Shown here: positions 8,684-16,243 of the stretch, piece after piece
How the letters are laid out: every line of letters starts with the position of its first letter
Numbering within the stretch: the stretch's first letter is position 1
Source of the DNA: a marine gamma proteobacterium HTCC2143
GTDB taxonomy: Bacteria; Pseudomonadota; Gammaproteobacteria; Pseudomonadales; Dasaniaceae
Assembly: GCA_000169075.1 (NCBI GenBank)
Contig: AAVT01000007.1
Location: 1 to 64,000, forward strand
Direction: 5' to 3'
Length of the DNA: 64,000 bases
Made by a program: the position numbers and the translations under genes
The notes under the pieces: generated by a model
What the model saw: only the letters and a program-made list of their open reading frames with translations
What the model was told of the DNA's origin: nothing
Databases searched by the model: none

Positions 8684-9016
8684 ATGCTTTCTACTGACAA
8701 CAATGATACCGCCGACCGCTATAGCAAAATCAGTAGTAAGTCGCTAAAGCAGCAAATTGATGTTGTTGCACAATTTCATGCCTTTAAGATTCACCCTCTG
8801 CGGATTGCCTACCGAACAGGCATCGATGTGACTCTGGTTCAGCAGCTGGTTAGCGGAGAGGATCATCAGCGTTTATTCAAAGCGGCTCTGGCCAGGCACA
8901 GAAAATCACGGCGCGATCAGAGACTGCATAAATCATTGCGGCACAAAGGTATTGCCCAAGCTGAACTACAACACAAAATTGAGCAAGATTATCAGGAAAC
9001 CAAAGGGCAAAAATAA
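8684..9016 (+). CDS. Conserved hypothetical protein, possible helix-turn-helix
   Basis: 110 residues, strongly basic in the second half (ALARHRKSRRDQRLHKSLRH). The middle, HPLRIAYRTGIDVTLVQQLVSG, has the length and pattern of a helix-turn-helix (R-x-A-x-x-x-G-x-x-x-x-x-V). No exact family name can be given. A nucleic-acid-binding role is inferred from charge and this motif only. It is divergent from the DUF4404 gene, and a bidirectional terminator lies about 115 bases after its stop. Confidence 0.6.
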   Translation: MLSTDNNDTADRYSKISSKSLKQQIDVVAQFHAFKIHPLRIAYRTGIDVTLVQQLVSGEDHQRLFKAALARHRKSRRDQRLHKSLRHKGIAQAELQHKIEQDYQETKGQK

Positions 9017-9130
9017 GCTATAGCCTAAGCCAAAAATTCGCTGATTTTAAGCTAAGCATTGTCGCCGGATGACTAATGGGTGTGATGACTTGCCCGCCTT
9101 CTTTTTGTGCATGTAAATTAACGGCTATAA

Positions 9131-9174
9131 AAAAGGCCCTTATCCGAATTTCTACCTCCGAATAAGAGCCTTTT
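9131..9174. terminator. Bidirectional intrinsic terminator
   Basis: Imperfect inverted repeat AAAAGGCCCTTATCCG / CGAATAAGAGCCTTTT (two mismatches) flanked by A-run and T-run. It lies between the convergent genes ending at 9016 and 9263 and would serve both. Confidence 0.75.
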
Positions 9175-9262
9175 CATTGCTCAACGATTGAATTGTCTAA
9201 CTCCGGTATCAACAAATGCCTGTTAACACGCCTCTATTCAGCCGCTTTTTTATTACAGCTGA

Positions 9263-9517
9263 TTATTCGGCAGCAGTCTCAGCGTCTTCCGCCGGAGCGT
9301 CTTCAGCGGCAGCTTCTTCAGCGACAGCATCAACAACTTCTTCGACTTCAGGCTCAGGTGCTGGAGCCGGTGCCTTGATTGTCACCAACTCCGCTGCCAA
9401 TAATATTTTCACTTTTTCGTCGCCATTAACCGGCTTTTTGTTGCTATCAACTACAGCATAACGACCATCACGACGCTGTGAAATAGTGTACTCGGAGGTT
9501 TTTTTAACAGTTTTCAT
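9263..9517 (-). CDS. Conserved small protein with acidic Ala/Glu/Pro-rich tail
   Basis: 84 residues. The first half (MKTVKKTSEYTISQRRDGRY, then AVVDSNKKPVNGDEKVKILL) is a compact conserved-looking block with a GRYAV strand and a helix ending in KAP. The second half is low-complexity: APAPAPEPEVEEVVD and AAAEDAPAEDAETAAE. Function unknown. AAAGGAA before the ATG at 9517 supports the start. Plausible in marine gammaproteobacteria, but the family is not named here. Confidence 0.65.
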   Translation of the reverse strand: MKTVKKTSEYTISQRRDGRYAVVDSNKKPVNGDEKVKILLAAELVTIKAPAPAPEPEVEEVVDAVAEEAAAEDAPAEDAETAAE

Positions 9518-10046
9518 AGTGGGTTCCTTTCTACGGTAAATTTAGGCCTATCACTGTGTGTCATAGGCGGGCGCAATAACACCACAGGTGTTACTGAATC
9601 GCAAGATATCGATGATAAAAAGGCCCACAAGCAGCTGCGGGTAGGGGCTATTAATCTGCAAGCTTTGAACATTCTTTGTTCAATTTATACTGCCAAGAAG
9701 TAACATAGGATTCCACATTTTCGATACGACGCTATTGTTTGGGATTCATTTTTCTCCGCCTATCAACCGATCGGCGTCGAATCACCGATGGCAATAATCA
9801 CGGCAGAACCGCGCATTGATACGGCACATTCGAATGAGGAGGCAACAACCAGTAAAGCATCGCGGACCTTTACAGAATTGATTTACGATCGAGACATTAG
9901 CACCCTGACTCAAAGCAGCGAGATCAAGTAAGGACACCAAAGAATTACAGCAAGGTCACTAGGGCTGAGCTATTATCAGCCGCACGGATTACTGCGAAAG
10001 CACAAATTAAGGAAGAGCGCGAACGGCTACGACCAGTGCCTCGCAC
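9518..10046. other. Gene-poor stretch upstream of the rnpB terminator
   Basis: About 530 bases without a convincing gene. It contains a short inverted repeat GCCTAT...ATAGGC near 9545-9568. On the plus strand, a 47-codon frame from the ATG at 9788 to 9931 (MAIITAEPRIDTAHSNEEAT...) lacks a ribosome site; the same frame is open but without a start codon from about 9712. It may be a remnant of a gene or chance. Confidence 0.4.
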
Positions 10047-10083
10047 AATAAAAAGCCCTGAACCACATAAGTAGTTCAGGGCT
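10047..10083 (-). terminator. Intrinsic terminator of rnpB
   Basis: A perfect 10-bp stem AGCCCTGAAC/GTTCAGGGCT (10054-10083) is followed on the minus strand by TTTTTAT. It lies immediately beyond the 3' end of RNase P RNA. Confidence 0.9.
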
Positions 10084-10091
10084 GCATATTT

Positions 10092-10463
<372 letters not shown>

Positions 10464-10470
10464 GCGGCAG

Positions 10471-10499
10471 AGAATAACGACTAAGACCTTTTAACACAA
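10471..10499 (-). promoter_or_regulatory. Sigma-70 promoter of rnpB
   Basis: On the minus strand, TTGTGT (10494-10499) and TATTCT (10471-10476) are separated by exactly 17 bases. The first base of the P1 helix (10463) lies 7 bases past the -10 box, so the promoter and the mature 5' end agree. Confidence 0.75.
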
Positions 10500-10533
10500 G
10501 CCGCCAATGGACATTAATACAATAGCTATTACA

Positions 10534-11385
10534 TTACTCCGCAGCGGGAGCTGATTTTTTGTCCAGACCGTATTGATAGAGTACGTTTTTCTTAACACCG
10601 GTAATTTTGGACGCCAGCGCCGCAGCCTGCTTTAGTGACAACTCCTCAGCCAGCATATCAAATACTCGCCTACCTTCTCCATCGGAGCCTGTCTCTTTAG
10701 CGGCACCGCGCACCAGTAATACACATTCACCCTTTTGCTGGTTACTATCCCCCTCTACCCAATGACACAATTCGCTAACTGGAGCTCTCCGTATTGTTTC
10801 AAAGGTTTTGGTTAGCTCTCGGGCCATCACCACTTCTCTCTCGGCACCGAACACGGTCATCATATCCTGTAAACACGCCAGCACTCGGTGAGGGGCCTCA
10901 TAGAAAATCAGCGTTCGAGTCTCATCCACTAGTGACTGCATCTGCTTTAACCGCGCCGCCCGCTTAGCATTAAGGAACCCTTCAAAGACAAAGCGGTCTG
11001 ATGGAAGTCCCGCCGCACTCAGGGCCGCTATGACCGCACTCGCACCGGGTATCGGCACAACCGTAACACCTGCGGTTTGAGCCGCGTCTACGATTCGATA
11101 ACCAGGGTCCGACACCAGAGGAGTTCCCGCATCAGAAATCAGCGCGACATTTTCTCCCGCCACTATTCGCTGAATCAACGACTCGATAACAGCTGTATTG
11201 CTGTGATCATGGTAAGCTACCAACTTCGTCGTTATATTGAAGTGCTGCATTAGGCGTTTGCTATGCCGAGTGTCCTCGGCAGCGATAACGTCAACCATTT
11301 GTAGTATTTCAACTGCACGCGGTACCATATCGCCCATATTACCGATGGGTGTTGCAACAACATAGAGGCAAGAGTTGACTGTCAC
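10534..11385 (-). CDS. rsmI: 16S rRNA (cytidine(1402)-2'-O)-methyltransferase
   Basis: An SAM-dependent enzyme that 2'-O-methylates C1402 in the 16S decoding centre. Motifs: LYVVATPIGNMGDM at the N-terminus, AAEDTRHSKRLMQHF, AYHDHSN, ALISDAGTPLVSDPGYRIV (SAM pocket), GASAVIAALSAAGLP and FYEAPHRV. I place the start at the GTG at 11385 because GGGA lies 9 bases before it and the product then matches family length (283 residues); a TTG at 11406 has no ribosome site. Its 5' end is divergent from lpoA, a conserved gammaproteobacterial pair. Confidence 0.95.
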   Translation of the reverse strand: MTVNSCLYVVATPIGNMGDMVPRAVEILQMVDVIAAEDTRHSKRLMQHFNITTKLVAYHDHSNTAVIESLIQRIVAGENVALISDAGTPLVSDPGYRIVDAAQTAGVTVVPIPGASAVIAALSAAGLPSDRFVFEGFLNAKRAARLKQMQSLVDETRTLIFYEAPHRVLACLQDMMTVFGAEREVVMARELTKTFETIRRAPVSELCHWVEGDSNQQKGECVLLVRGAAKETGSDGEGRRVFDMLAEELSLKQAAALASKITGVKKNVLYQYGLDKKSAPAAE

Positions 11386-11438
11386 GGCATTTGTTCCCAA
11401 TATCAACGAAAGAGCTGTAGACTAACAACGCAAAGACA

Positions 11439-13337
11439 ATGAAACCATATTTTTTACTATTAATATTAAGCGCTATGCTGACCGCCTGTACCGGCTTGCA
11501 AAAAAGCCCCGTAGATGTTCAGACTGCGCTCGATATACCCAACGCTGAAAAAATTCGGATACTTTTAAAAGAATCCCAAAATAGCCCCTTTCCACAGCGA
11601 GAGACTAAATTACTACAAGCGGCTGCACTCATGCTAAAAGAGGGCCGAAAGGATTTAACGGAACAAACACTCGACAGAATCCAAACAAGCTCACTGCCCT
11701 TCCGTCTGTTCGCTTTATATACTGAAGTCAACTGCGAGCTACAACTACTAAAAGGTGAGTATGAGCAAGCGCGTATGGCATTAGAAGCTGACCGCCTTCA
11801 AAATAATTTTGATACTCTCTCACTCGACAGGCAAATAACGCTTAACCTATTGCGCGCTGAAGTATACGACTTACTTGGTGACCACATTGCTAGCGCCCAG
11901 CAACGTATCTTCATCAACCTTTTGCTTAATATTGAAAATCAGAAAAGTAATCGCGACGCAATCTGGAATTCCTTGATGCAAGTCGGCAAAGCAGAACTGA
12001 CTTATTATCAGGAAGGTAGCTCTCGAGGCGAGTACCTTGGCTGGCTTGATCTTGCCTTAATCGCTAAGAGTAACCAAGGCGACCTCGACGAACAGGTTCG
12101 CCAACTGAACAACTGGGAAAGCCAGTGGCAGCAACATCCAGCCAATGGTCATCTCCCTGGTGGGCTCGAACTCATCCAGGAACTAGCCGCAAATCGGCCA
12201 AAACAGATTGCCCTTTTACTCCCGCTAACCGGAAAACTAGCGCCTTTTGGAAAAGCAATTCGTGATGGCTTTATCGCCGCGCGTTATGAAACTATAGAAC
12301 AGGGTGGCAGGGTTCCAAAACTCGATATATACGACACCGTGGCACATGAGGACTTTCTAGCACTTTATCAGAAGGCCGTCAGCCAGGGTGCAGAAATGAT
12401 TGTAGGCCCGCTCGAAAAACAGCGATTGAGTCTCTTGTTCGATTATGGCGATCTGCCAGTACCAACGCTTAGTCTGAATCGAATTGATAACTACGGTCAA
12501 GCGCCAGAGCAGCTGTTTCAATTTGGTCTCGTACCGCAGGATGAAGCCCGCCAAATCGCCGAAATTGCCTTCCTAGAGAATCGCCGTAAAGCTTATATCA
12601 TTGCCCCGAAAGGGGACTGGGGTGACAAAGTGAGCAAAGCATTTTCCGACCACTGGGAGACACTAGGCGGCACCATGGTAACCCGCACTACGTATGAGGA
12701 CAGTGCAGGCTATTCTAACAATATCAGGCAAGCACTTCTGCTTCAGGCTAGTGAAGACCGCGCGAAACGAATCACCCGACTGACTTCAGAAAAAGTGGAA
12801 TTTTCATCGCCGCGGAGGCGAAAAGATGTCGATATGGTATTTTTGTTAGCACGACCCCAGCAAGCTCGTTCAATTAAACCATTGCTGGATTATCACTATG
12901 CTGGAGACCTGCCAATATATGGCACCTCCAGATTGTATACAGGCTATACAGACACGCGCAAAGATCGGGATATCGAGGGCATCAGATTTACCGACATGCC
13001 GTGGGTTCTGAACACCCCGACTGCTCTGCACCGACAAATCAATGCCGAGATTGAGCAGAGCAAACAGTACCAGCGAATGTATGCACTGGGGATCGACAGT
13101 TATCAGCTGCACCCGCGGCTGAGACAACTGCGGGAAATACCCGACAGTCGTGTTTTCGGGTTTACCGGAACACTAAAGCTGAATAACCGTCAGGAAATAG
13201 AGCGCCGCATGCTCTTCGCTAAAATTAATAAAAGTACAGCCAAAGTTATACCAACTGCGGCTATAACTATTGATCTGGATAGACCCAAGGAAGGTATCTA
13301 TGTTGAAGGACAAGCAAGCGAGCGGGAAAAATACTAA
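11439..13337 (+). CDS. lpoA: Penicillin-binding protein activator LpoA (LppC family)
   Basis: An outer-membrane lipoprotein that activates PBP1a from the outside of the sacculus. The signal peptide ends in a lipobox (LTAC, Cys17). An N-terminal helical TPR-like region (to about residue 255) precedes a periplasmic-binding-protein-like domain starting IALLLPLTGKLAPFGKAIRD. The 632-residue length fits the family. Its last 38 bases overlap the yraN start. The lpoA-yraN-diaA-dolP order is the standard gammaproteobacterial cluster. Confidence 0.94.
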   Translation: MKPYFLLLILSAMLTACTGLQKSPVDVQTALDIPNAEKIRILLKESQNSPFPQRETKLLQAAALMLKEGRKDLTEQTLDRIQTSSLPFRLFALYTEVNCELQLLKGEYEQARMALEADRLQNNFDTLSLDRQITLNLLRAEVYDLLGDHIASAQQRIFINLLLNIENQKSNRDAIWNSLMQVGKAELTYYQEGSSRGEYLGWLDLALIAKSNQGDLDEQVRQLNNWESQWQQHPANGHLPGGLELIQELAANRPKQIALLLPLTGKLAPFGKAIRDGFIAARYETIEQGGRVPKLDIYDTVAHEDFLALYQKAVSQGAEMIVGPLEKQRLSLLFDYGDLPVPTLSLNRIDNYGQAPEQLFQFGLVPQDEARQIAEIAFLENRRKAYIIAPKGDWGDKVSKAFSDHWETLGGTMVTRTTYEDSAGYSNNIRQALLLQASEDRAKRITRLTSEKVEFSSPRRRKDVDMVFLLARPQQARSIKPLLDYHYAGDLPIYGTSRLYTGYTDTRKDRDIEGIRFTDMPWVLNTPTALHRQINAEIEQSKQYQRMYALGIDSYQLHPRLRQLREIPDSRVFGFTGTLKLNNRQEIERRMLFAKINKSTAKVIPTAAITIDLDRPKEGIYVEGQASEREKY

Positions 13338-13686
13338 TTTTGGGGCCTATGTGGAGGAAAAAGCCTATCATTGGCTTCAACAACAGGGATTAAAATCGGT
13401 GGCGTTGAACTATCGGTGCAAAACCGGTGAAATAGATATTATTATGCTCGATGGTCAGCAACTAGTCTTTGTAGAGGTGCGCTATCGAAAATCAGCATCG
13501 TTCGGCGATGGGCTCGAAAGTGTAGACCGACGAAAACAACAGAAAATACAGAAGGCAGCAGCGCACTTTTTAACGGATCGCCCCGGCTTTAATCACCTGC
13601 CCTGTCGATTCGACGTAATAGCCGCCAAACCTAGTAGCGATTCCAGCTTGCACTGGAACTGGGTAAAAGATGCCTTCACACTGTAA
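13300..13686 (+). CDS. yraN: YraN family (UPF0102) endonuclease-like protein
   Basis: 128 residues with the UPF0102 restriction-endonuclease-like core: GAYVEEKAYHWLQQQGL, then NYRCKTGEIDIIMLD (E-x-D metal site) and VFVEVRYRK (E-V-R/K). The fold is nuclease-like but the cellular role is unsettled. The ATG at 13300 has an excellent ribosome site AAGGAAGG at 13287-13294 inside lpoA, so the two are translationally coupled; the in-frame start at 13270 is not needed. Confidence 0.92.
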   Translation: MLKDKQASGKNTNFGAYVEEKAYHWLQQQGLKSVALNYRCKTGEIDIIMLDGQQLVFVEVRYRKSASFGDGLESVDRRKQQKIQKAAAHFLTDRPGFNHLPCRFDVIAAKPSSDSSLHWNWVKDAFTL

Positions 13687-13750
13687 ATATTGAATTTTTA
13701 AATGTAGGCTTTACCGATAAAACTACAACTAACAGGCTAGCCATCGACTT

Positions 13751-14350
13751 ATGGATTCAAACCAACTCGTTATCGATCTTTTTCACAGTAGCATCGATGT
13801 GACCATGCGCACCCTTGATGAACAGGCCACCAGGGTCAGCGAATGTGGCTCGATGATGGTGCGATGCTTACTCAATGAACATAAAATATTATGTTGCGGC
13901 GAGGGCATTAGCGGAGCCATCACACAAGTATTTTGTACCCATCTACTCAATAGATTTGATTATGAGCGACCTGGATTACCCGCCTTTAATCTCAGTGCTG
14001 ATGCCACCACAGTGACGGCCCTGACGGGTGACAGTGGATTTAAGGATATATTTGCCCATCAGATTCGTGCGCTGGGACAGAGTGGCGATCTGCTATTTGT
14101 CATTTCCAATGGCGACAACTCTGGCACCACTCTTGAAGCGATTAAGGCAGCGCATGACCGGGACATGCCAGTCATTTGTTTAAGTAACCAATTGAGCAAT
14201 GATTTTTCCGCCTTGCTGCAACCTGAAGATATTGAACTACAAGTTCCCAGTAGCAGCAAAGCCCGAATTATAGAAACACAACTGCAAATAGTTAACTATC
14301 TTTCAGAACTCATAGACCAACATTTATTTGGGAGCCACCAAACACAGTGA
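13751..14350 (+). CDS. diaA: SIS-domain protein DiaA (phosphoheptose isomerase-like)
   Basis: 199 residues with one SIS domain: ILCCGEGISGAITQVFCTHL (phosphosugar-binding loop), LPAFNLSADATTVTALTGD, DLLFVISNGDNSGTTLEAI and MPVICLSNQ. In E. coli DiaA promotes DnaA assembly at oriC; GmhA of the same family makes a heptose precursor of LPS. The lpoA-yraN-diaA-dolP context favours DiaA. ISNGD replaces the more usual ISTSG, a small deviation in the phosphate loop. The stop overlaps the dolP start. Confidence 0.88.
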   Translation: MDSNQLVIDLFHSSIDVTMRTLDEQATRVSECGSMMVRCLLNEHKILCCGEGISGAITQVFCTHLLNRFDYERPGLPAFNLSADATTVTALTGDSGFKDIFAHQIRALGQSGDLLFVISNGDNSGTTLEAIKAAHDRDMPVICLSNQLSNDFSALLQPEDIELQVPSSSKARIIETQLQIVNYLSELIDQHLFGSHQTQ

Positions 14351-14919
14351 ATAAAAACAGCTATTTTGCTAGCGTCCTGACGCTAATGTTATCGATTCAA
14401 GGCTGCAGCTCATTACTCTCGGCAACAACGGATGAACCCCTCGGTAACAACAAAGATGAGAGAACAACAGGCTCATTCCTCGACGATGAAATCATTGAAA
14501 CGAAGGCTCTGGTGAATATCGATAAAGCTGATCCAGATTTAGCACAAGCGCATATCGTTGTGATTAGTTATAACGGCATTGTCTTAGTCGCCGGCCAAGT
14601 TAGCACGGAAGAGCAGCGTCAATTAGCGGCACAAACCGTCGCGAAGATCCACAATGTTCGACGTGTTCACAACGAACTCACATTGTCGGGGCTCACCTCC
14701 ATACTGGCACGGTCGAACGACACATGGATTACCACAAAAGTGAAAAGTAAGTTTTTAGCCACCAGCAGTCTTGAAGGCATTCGGATAAAAGTAGCCACTG
14801 AAAATGGCGTAGTCTATCTAATGGGACTTGTGACCAAGCCGGAAGCCGATCGCGCGGCTAATATCGCCCGAAAAACAGCAGGGGTTCAAAAGGTTGTAAG
14901 AATTTTTGAGTATATTTAG
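14347..14919 (+). CDS. dolP: BON-domain outer-membrane lipoprotein (DolP/YraP)
   Basis: 190 residues. The GTG start at 14347 overlaps the diaA stop (GTGA). The lipobox LSIQGC puts the lipidated Cys at residue 20. Two BON domains follow: the first includes VNIDKADPDLAQAHIVVIS, VVSYNGIVLVAGQ-like strands and VRRVHNELTL, and the second includes TKVKSKFLATSSL, ENGVVYLMGLVT and VQKVVRIFEYI. DolP supports outer-membrane integrity and septal amidase activation. Last gene of the lpoA cluster, convergent with sspB. Confidence 0.93.
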   Translation: MNKNSYFASVLTLMLSIQGCSSLLSATTDEPLGNNKDERTTGSFLDDEIIETKALVNIDKADPDLAQAHIVVISYNGIVLVAGQVSTEEQRQLAAQTVAKIHNVRRVHNELTLSGLTSILARSNDTWITTKVKSKFLATSSLEGIRIKVATENGVVYLMGLVTKPEADRAANIARKTAGVQKVVRIFEYI

Positions 14920-14946
14920 ACCGCGGCCCGCTCTATACCGGGCTGC

Positions 14947-15378
14947 CTATTTGACGATTCGGAGGCCCGGTGACTTGGTCTTGGTCTGAGGACTTTTCTT
15001 TACTAATTTAGGTCCGTTAGTTGTTGGGTCGGAGCCTTCCGGTGTCGGCGGCTTCACGTCGCCTTCATCGAGATCAAAAATCATACCCTGGCCATTTTCT
15101 CTTGCATAAATTCCCATCACCGCGGACATAGGAACATAGATGTCCATAGGCACACCGCCGAACCGACCATTAAACTGAACGTCCTCATCGGCCACCAGTA
15201 AATCCATCACAGCTACCGGAGAAATATTTAAAACAATCTGCCCATCTTTGACAAACTGCCTTGGAACCTCAACGCGGTCAGCCATGGCATTGACCAATAG
15301 ATAGGGCGTACAGCTATTCTCCAAGATCCATTCGTACAGACCTCTAACAATATAGGGGCGGCTGGATGTCATTATCAT
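14947..15378 (-). CDS. sspB: ClpXP protease specificity-enhancing factor SspB
   Basis: Adaptor that delivers ssrA-tagged proteins to ClpXP. The substrate-binding domain starts MTSSRPYIVRGLYEWILEN and includes CTPYLLVNA, VLNISPVAV and FGGVPMDIYVP. The long disordered linker ends in the ClpX-binding motif PGLRIVK. The frame is open to 15423, but GAGAGGA stands 7 bases before the ATG at 15378, giving the 143-residue form that fits the family. It follows sspA, with a strong terminator-like hairpin between them. Confidence 0.95.
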   Translation of the reverse strand: MIMTSSRPYIVRGLYEWILENSCTPYLLVNAMADRVEVPRQFVKDGQIVLNISPVAVMDLLVADEDVQFNGRFGGVPMDIYVPMSAVMGIYARENGQGMIFDLDEGDVKPPTPEGSDPTTNGPKLVKKSPQTKTKSPGLRIVK

Positions 15379-15445
15379 TACGGTGTCCTCTCGACTAACA
15401 TCTAACTCTCTTACTGGTCTCAACCATTAAGAAAAAAGGAAGGAA

Positions 15446-15475
15446 AAAAAAGGGATGAAAAATCATCCCTTTTTT
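15446..15475. terminator. Strong bidirectional hairpin terminator between sspA and sspB
   Basis: AAAAAAGGGATGA / TCATCCCTTTTTT with an AAAA loop; the run of As on one side and Ts on the other makes it a terminator on either strand. It lies inside the sspA-sspB gene pair, so it may uncouple sspB from sspA. Confidence 0.85.
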
Positions 15476-15490
15476 CGAAATACCAGTACT

Positions 15491-16138
15491 TCAGACCGAT
15501 AGCAGCTCTCGCATTTCCTTTTCTTGCTCTGACAAACTCTCCTGGAACGACTCTCTGCCGAAGAGCAGATCCATATACGCTAATAGGGGTTTAGTCTGCT
15601 TTGTATTCGGCAGTTCAATACCCAGCTCAGGCAAACGCCACAAAATAGGCGCTAAACAGCAATCAACCAAAGTAAACTCATCGCTCATGAAGTAGGGTTT
15701 TTCACCAAAAATCGGCGCAATCGCCACCAAGCTTTCACGTAATTCTTTACGGTGCTTCTCTAAGGTTTTTGCGCTGGCAGTGCCGTTCGCGATAGCATCA
15801 ACGGCAACACACCAGTCACGCTCTATACGATAGATATACTGGCGACTAGCACCTCTGGCCACCGGGTAGACGGGCAGTAGAGGCGGATGAGGAAAACGCT
15901 CATCGAGATATTCCATCATCACCTTAGACTCATACAGTACCAATTCGCGATCCAGCAATGTAGGCAACGTATTATATGGATTCAGGTCAGTCAACTCCTC
16001 CGGAATATTGCTGGAGTCGGCTTCAATGATATCCACCGTGACGCCTTTCTCAGCTAACACTATTCGGACACGATGACTGTAATGGCTATTGCCATCAGAA
16101 AAAAAAGTCATTGACGATCGCTTAGCTACAACACCCAT
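15491..16138 (-). CDS. sspA: Stringent starvation protein A (GST-like)
   Basis: An RNA polymerase-associated transcription factor with a glutathione-transferase fold but no GST activity. The N-terminus MGVVAKRSSMTFFSDGNSHY and then SHRVRIVLAEKGVTVDIIEAD is the SspA signature. The thioredoxin-like half continues with LNPYNTLPTLLDRELVLYES, and the helical half has YIYRIERDW and CCLAPILWRLPELGI. Length 215 is normal. It lies downstream of the bc1 operon as in Pseudomonas. Confidence 0.95.
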   Translation of the reverse strand: MGVVAKRSSMTFFSDGNSHYSHRVRIVLAEKGVTVDIIEADSSNIPEELTDLNPYNTLPTLLDRELVLYESKVMMEYLDERFPHPPLLPVYPVARGASRQYIYRIERDWCVAVDAIANGTASAKTLEKHRKELRESLVAIAPIFGEKPYFMSDEFTLVDCCLAPILWRLPELGIELPNTKQTKPLLAYMDLLFGRESFQESLSEQEKEMRELLSV

Positions 16139-16243
16139 GTGGATCTTCCCTAGCTGAATTCAGCTTTTATAACAATAAGTTAACGAATATTTGATAAACC
16201 AATAACAGCGAGCCGCCGGTATCAGAGGCGAGTCACTATGCCA

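Noticed and set aside
9216..9461. Ala/Ser-rich plus-strand frame
   Set aside because: It is the complement of the acidic Ala/Glu/Pro tail of the minus-strand gene; low complexity only.
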